Assembly: GCA_031290295.1 (NCBI GenBank) | Contig: JAITNT010000091.1 | Span: 1-8,445 of the forward strand | From: Clostridiales bacterium | GTDB lineage: Bacteria > Bacillota > Clostridia > Christensenellales > DUVY01 | Direction: 5' to 3' | DNA: 8,445 bases | Shown: positions 5,884 through 8,445 of the stretch, piece by piece | Position numbering within the stretch: the first letter of the stretch is position 1 | How the letters are laid out: each line of letters opens with the position of its first letter | The notes under the pieces: model-generated | The model's input: only the letters and a program-made list of their open reading frames with translations | Told to the model about the DNA's origin: nothing | Database searches by the model: none | Made by a program: the position numbers and the translations under genes

Positions 5884-6213
5884 ATGACTATCGTTACGGT
5901 TAAGCGCGTACGGGGTCACATAGTGAGCGTAAGCTGTTTGGGACACACCAAGGCGGCGGAAAAAGGCGAGGACATAGTTTGCGCGGGGCTTTCGAGCGTA
6001 GTGCAGACGGCGTTATTAGGGCTTATGCAGGTAGCGGGCATTCAAGCGAGGTTTACCCGCGACGACGAGGAGGGCATTCTCATCGTAAAGCTGCCGGACA
6101 TACTCGAAGCAGGCGAAAGACACGACGCGGACATGATTTTGGAAACAATGCTGTGCGGCGTTTCCGATCTGGCGGACGGGTTTTCTAAGTACATCAAATT
6201 GGAGGTAAAGTAA
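5884..6213 (+). CDS. prp: Ribosomal-processing cysteine protease Prp
   Basis: This 109-residue protein is of normal length for the Prp (YsxB) family, found between rplU and rpmA in Firmicutes. Prp removes the N-terminal extension of L27, a step shown to be essential in Staphylococcus aureus. The catalytic pair is visible: His21 in the GH motif and Cys33 in DIVCAG, matching His22 and Cys34 of the S. aureus enzyme. Its start follows the rplU stop by one base and has no strong ribosome binding site of its own, so it is probably translated by coupling with rplU. The substrate gene rpmA follows directly. Confidence 0.95.
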   Translation: MTIVTVKRVRGHIVSVSCLGHTKAAEKGEDIVCAGLSSVVQTALLGLMQVAGIQARFTRDDEEGILIVKLPDILEAGERHDADMILETMLCGVSDLADGFSKYIKLEVK

Positions 6214-6215
6214 AA

Positions 6216-6503
6216 ATGTTTATTAATATTCAGTTGTTTGCTCATAAAAAGGGCGTAGGCTCGACCCGTAACGGCCGCGAAAGCGCGTCGAAGCGGCTCG
6301 GTCCTAAGAAGTCGGACGGACAGCCCGTTATAGCGGGTAATATTCTTATCCGTCAGCGCGGCACGCACATTCACCCGGGTCAGAACGTGGGCAGAGGCGG
6401 CGACGATACCTTGTTCGCGCTTTGCGACGGCTTCGTTAAGTATGAACCGCTCGACCGCAAACGCAAGAAGATTTCGGTTTTTCCCGCTAAAGAATCCGTT
6501 TAA
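6216..6503 (+). CDS. rpmA: 50S ribosomal protein L27, with Prp-cleaved N-terminal extension
   Basis: The protein has 95 residues. It begins with the extension MFINIQLFA followed by [12 protein letters not shown]. The Firmicutes form is cut by Prp after the LQFFA-like motif; here the motif is IQLFA, so cleavage is expected after Ala9, leaving His10 as the new N-terminus where many relatives have Ser. The mature N-terminus reaches towards the peptidyl transferase centre. Family motifs [10 protein letters not shown] and [20 protein letters not shown] are present. GGAGG (6201-6205) lies 10 bases before ATG 6216. A terminator follows about 80 bases after the stop. Confidence 0.98.
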   Translation: MFINIQLFAHKKGVGSTRNGRESASKRLGPKKSDGQPVIAGNILIRQRGTHIHPGQNVGRGGDDTLFALCDGFVKYEPLDRKRKKISVFPAKESV

Positions 6504-6580
6504 GCGGCGTGTCGTCACACGGGGAAACCGCAGACTTAATCGGCGGTTTGCGGCGACTATCGTATTTCGCTTTAGAAACG

Positions 6581-6614
6581 CCCGTCGGGATAAGAACCGG
6601 CGGGTTATTTTTTT
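6581..6614 (+). terminator. Rho-independent terminator of the rplU operon
   Basis: CCCGTCGG (6581-6588) pairs with CCGGCGGG (6597-6604), including one G-U pair, around an 8-base loop, followed by TTATTTTTTT (6605-6614). This is a textbook intrinsic terminator. A second possible stem lies upstream: AAACCGC (6525-6531) with GCGGTTT (6543-6549). It separates rpmA from the glycosylase gene. Confidence 0.85.
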
Positions 6615-6672
6615 GCGGGCAGTCTTGCGGCTTGCTTGCAAAGGGTCTTTGAATCCTGCATTCGGAAATCGT

Positions 6673-7503
6673 ATGAACTATACCGTTACAAATGATAAAA
6701 TTTTAATCGAAAATCCGGATTATTTTTCTGCTAAGGATATTCTTACCTGCGGGCAGATTTTTCGCTACTCCTTTGCGGACGACGTTTGGCGCGTAAGAAG
6801 CGGCGCGCATTTTGCGGAAATATCTGAACGTTTCGACCGTGTAATCGTGACGTGCGACGACGCGGAATATTTCCGGAATTTTTTCGACCTGGATAACGAT
6901 TACGCGGCGATTATAAACGAGCTTTATTCCAAGCCGCTTATGAGCGCGGCATGCGATAACGGGCGCGGAATCCGCATACTTAAGGGCGAAACCGGGGAAA
7001 TAATTTTCAGCTTTATAATTTCGGCTAACAACAACATCAAACGTATTCAGGGTATCATCGAAAGGCTGTGCGAAACGGTAGGCGCGCCCGCCGCGGGGGG
7101 CGGCTTCGCTTTTCCGACGGCGCGGGCGATAGCGGCGCTCGACGTACCGACCCTGAATAAAATCGGGTGCGGCTACCGAAGCCCCTATCTGATAAAAACC
7201 GCGGAGGTCTTGGCGGACGGCGCGTATATCGAACGGCTGTCCGCTATGGACACCGCCGAAGCCCGCGAGTCGCTTCTGCGGCTTAGCGGGGTGGGCGGCA
7301 AGGTGGCGGACTGCATACTGCTTTTCGGCTTACATAAGACGGACGTATTTCCCGTGGACACCTGGATAGAAAAGGTGTATCTCACCGACCTAGGCGGCGC
7401 GCCCCAAAACAGAGAGGGTATACGCCGCCGCTTCACCGACCTGTACGGCGGGCTGTCCGGCTACGCCCAGCAGTATCTGTTTTACGGCAAAAGAGAAAGC
7501 TGA
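6673..7503 (+). CDS. ogg: 8-oxoguanine DNA glycosylase/AP lyase, OGG1-like
   Basis: The protein has 276 residues from ATG 6673. It removes 8-oxoguanine from DNA and nicks the resulting abasic site (base excision repair). The order fits OGG1: an N-terminal domain with CGQIFRY (QSFRW in human OGG1), then SANNNIKRI (Asn119 and Arg124 correspond to human Asn149 and Arg154), then the helix-hairpin-helix LSGVGGKVADC with Lys210 (human catalytic Lys249), and PVDTW with Asp229 (human Asp268). All key catalytic residues are present, so it should be bifunctional. The frame is open further upstream to 6442, but that part overlaps rpmA and the terminator in another frame and resembles no OGG sequence. 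The ribosome binding site is weak (GGAA at 6664-6667) and no clear promoter follows the terminator, so expression may rely on read-through or a weak promoter. Confidence 0.92.
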   Translation: MNYTVTNDKILIENPDYFSAKDILTCGQIFRYSFADDVWRVRSGAHFAEISERFDRVIVTCDDAEYFRNFFDLDNDYAAIINELYSKPLMSAACDNGRGIRILKGETGEIIFSFIISANNNIKRIQGIIERLCETVGAPAAGGGFAFPTARAIAALDVPTLNKIGCGYRSPYLIKTAEVLADGAYIERLSAMDTAEARESLLRLSGVGGKVADCILLFGLHKTDVFPVDTWIEKVYLTDLGGAPQNREGIRRRFTDLYGGLSGYAQQYLFYGKRES

Positions 7504-7540
7504 CGGCGATTCCTTGAAAAATGGTTCGGGAAAAGAGAGA

Positions 7541-7595
7541 AGAGGACAAGTAAAAACCGGATTGCCGCGTCGCTTTCAGCTCCTCGCTAATGACA
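7541..7595 (-). repeat. Type A intergenic repeat, copy 6, inverted orientation
   Basis: On the minus strand this reads TGTCATTAGCGAGGAGC, then GCGACGCGGCAATCCGG, then a tail like TTTTTACTTGTCCTCT. It is the only copy in this window on the opposite strand. A small insertion in the middle (CTGAAA where other copies have GAA) and ATTAGC as the left arm set it apart from copies 1 and 3. Confidence 0.7.
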
Positions 7596-7641
7596 ACCGC
7601 AGTTTGTTTACCCGCCCCGCATACAATTAAAATAAGCCCGT

Positions 7642-7680
7642 GTCATTCTGAGCTTGTCGAAACATCTCTTCGCCGCTTTC
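7642..7680 (+). repeat. Type B intergenic repeat, copy 3
   Basis: GTCATTCTGAGCTTGTCGA is identical to copy 2. It continues as AACATCTCTTCGCC and GCTTTC, where AACAT matches copy 1 and not copy 2. The module CGCCCCGCATACAATTAAAA precedes it. Downstream, CCGCAA (7693-7698) can pair with TTGCGG (7705-7710). No gene is visible between 7504 and 7797. Confidence 0.7.
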
Positions 7681-7797
7681 AACGCTCCGTACCCGCAATG
7701 TTAGTTGCGGTAGGGTTATGTTTTGATTGCGCACCGCCATTAGAACCGTCGCGAAACTAAACGCGGAATCGTGGCGGGGCTAAAAGCGCGGAAGTAA

Positions 7798-8445
7798 TTA
7801 CCTGTATATTATTTCGGCATTACAACCGCGATTCCAGTTTTTATTCCATCTTTTTTGATATTTTTTGCGGACGTAAATTTTCTGATTCGTAGTCCAGCCG
7901 TCGAACGCAGCCTCGCCGATACTCGTTACGCCGTCCGGGAGCGTTATGCTCGTTAAGCCGCCGCAATCCTCGAACGCGCTATCCCCGATACTCGTTACCC
8001 CGCTCGGTATCGTTATGCTCGTTAAGCTACTGCAACCGCCGAACGCAACATCCCCGATAGTCGTTACCCCGCTCGGTATAGTCAACGCTCCCGTTAAACC
8101 GCTGCAACCGGAGAACGCAAAATCCACGATACTCGTTACCCCGTTAGGAATAATACTGCTTTTACAACCAAATATCAATAGGTTATCCGACTTGCGTATC
8201 ACACAGTTTCCCTCTGATTTATATATGCTGTTTCCCGTTGATACCGTTATGCTCGTTAAGCCGCTACAATTGCCGAACGCATACTCCCTGATAGTCGTTA
8301 CGCTGTTCGGTATCGTTATGCTCGTTAAGCCGCTGCAACCGTAGAACGCATAAGCACCGATAGTCGTTACCCCGTTAGGAATAATACTGCTTTTACAACC
8401 AAATCTCAATAGGTTATCCGACTTGCGTATCACACAGTTTCCCTC
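7798..8445 (-). CDS. BspA-like leucine-rich-repeat surface protein, C-terminal part (5' end outside window)
   Basis: 215 residues are visible. The frame stays open to the window edge, so the true start lies beyond 8445. The GTG at 8433 is inside a repeat and is not a start. The sequence is a chain of ~23-residue LRR_5-type repeats with the pattern IPxGVTSIGxxAFxGCSGLTSI, broken by a beta-hairpin-like insert, GNCVIRKSDNLLIFGCKSS, seen twice. The chain ends in a non-repeat cap rich in Trp, Lys and Asn (about the last 35 residues, starting FDGWTTNQ). BspA-like proteins are generally exported and bind host or surface ligands; no signal peptide can be judged here. The end has no LPXTG-type sorting signal, so any anchor is elsewhere. 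Two 82-base DNA segments within it are 81/82 identical. Confidence 0.9.
   Translation of the reverse strand, partial: EGNCVIRKSDNLLRFGCKSSIIPNGVTTIGAYAFYGCSGLTSITIPNSVTTIREYAFGNCSGLTSITVSTGNSIYKSEGNCVIRKSDNLLIFGCKSSIIPNGVTSIVDFAFSGCSGLTGALTIPSGVTTIGDVAFGGCSSLTSITIPSGVTSIGDSAFEDCGGLTSITLPDGVTSIGEAAFDGWTTNQKIYVRKKYQKRWNKNWNRGCNAEIIYR
8133..8445. repeat. In-frame 231-base tandem module inside the LRR gene
   Basis: Bases 8133-8214 and 8364-8445 are identical except at 8174/8405, with an offset of 231 bases or 77 codons. The module encodes part of an LRR plus the GNCVIRKSDNLL insert. The second copy reaches the window edge, so the repeat may continue beyond it. Confidence 0.85.

Noticed and set aside
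6442..6672. Upstream extension of the ogg frame
   Set aside because: It overlaps the end of rpmA and the terminator in another frame, is Arg-rich, and has no similarity to OGG N-termini, which begin just after ATG 6673.
7946..8344. Plus-strand frame opposite the LRR gene
   Set aside because: It is the mirror of the repeat codons; the minus frame has clear LRR_5 periodicity and a cap domain.
8431..8433. GTG at 8433 as the start of the LRR gene
   Set aside because: The frame continues upstream (EGNC) exactly as in the internal repeat copy, so the gene begins beyond the window.

Overview
The window looks like chromosomal DNA of an anaerobic Firmicute, most likely an uncultured gut-type member of the Clostridia. 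This is inferred from gene content. The evidence is an rplU-prp-rpmA cluster in which L27 carries the Firmicutes-type N-terminal extension cut by the Prp protease, a BspA-like leucine-rich-repeat surface protein, an Ogg of the kind known from clostridia, and Bacillus-type LexA boxes. No species can be named. Base composition is fairly balanced, with GC-rich genes and more AT-rich intergenic stretches.

Layout. Positions 1-182: intergenic, ending in an extended -10 promoter. 183-656 (+): small lipoprotein of unknown function, followed by a strong hairpin terminator (751-784). 657-1262: about 600 bases without a gene, holding the terminator, three copies of an inverted repeat (type A), one degenerate type B repeat, and a near-consensus promoter at 1197-1225. 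1263-4759 (+): two overlapping ABC exporter half-transporter genes, which by their motifs form one asymmetric heterodimer with one degenerate and one consensus ATP site. 4760-5579: about 820 bases without a recognised gene. It holds two LexA-type boxes around a leftward promoter with no recognisable gene behind it, more type A and B repeats, three consecutive hairpins, and the promoter and leader of rplU. 5580-6503 (+): rplU, prp and rpmA as a tight operon closed by a terminator at 6581-6614. 6673-7503 (+): an 8-oxoguanine DNA glycosylase/lyase. 7504-7797: repeats again, this time with type A inverted. 7798-8445 (-): C-terminal part of a BspA-like LRR protein that runs off the right edge.

How the genes work together. 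L21 and L27 are proteins of the large ribosomal subunit, and Prp removes the N-terminal extension of L27 before or during assembly. The two ABC proteins should act as a single membrane efflux pump whose substrate cannot be read from sequence. Ogg repairs oxidised guanine. The LRR protein is probably exported and exposed on the surface.

No complete undescribed system is evident. The most interesting signals are all non-coding: the orphan LexA-controlled promoter (4844-4904), the modular intergenic repeat family with a compensatory stem change, and the triple-hairpin cassette at 5196-5298.
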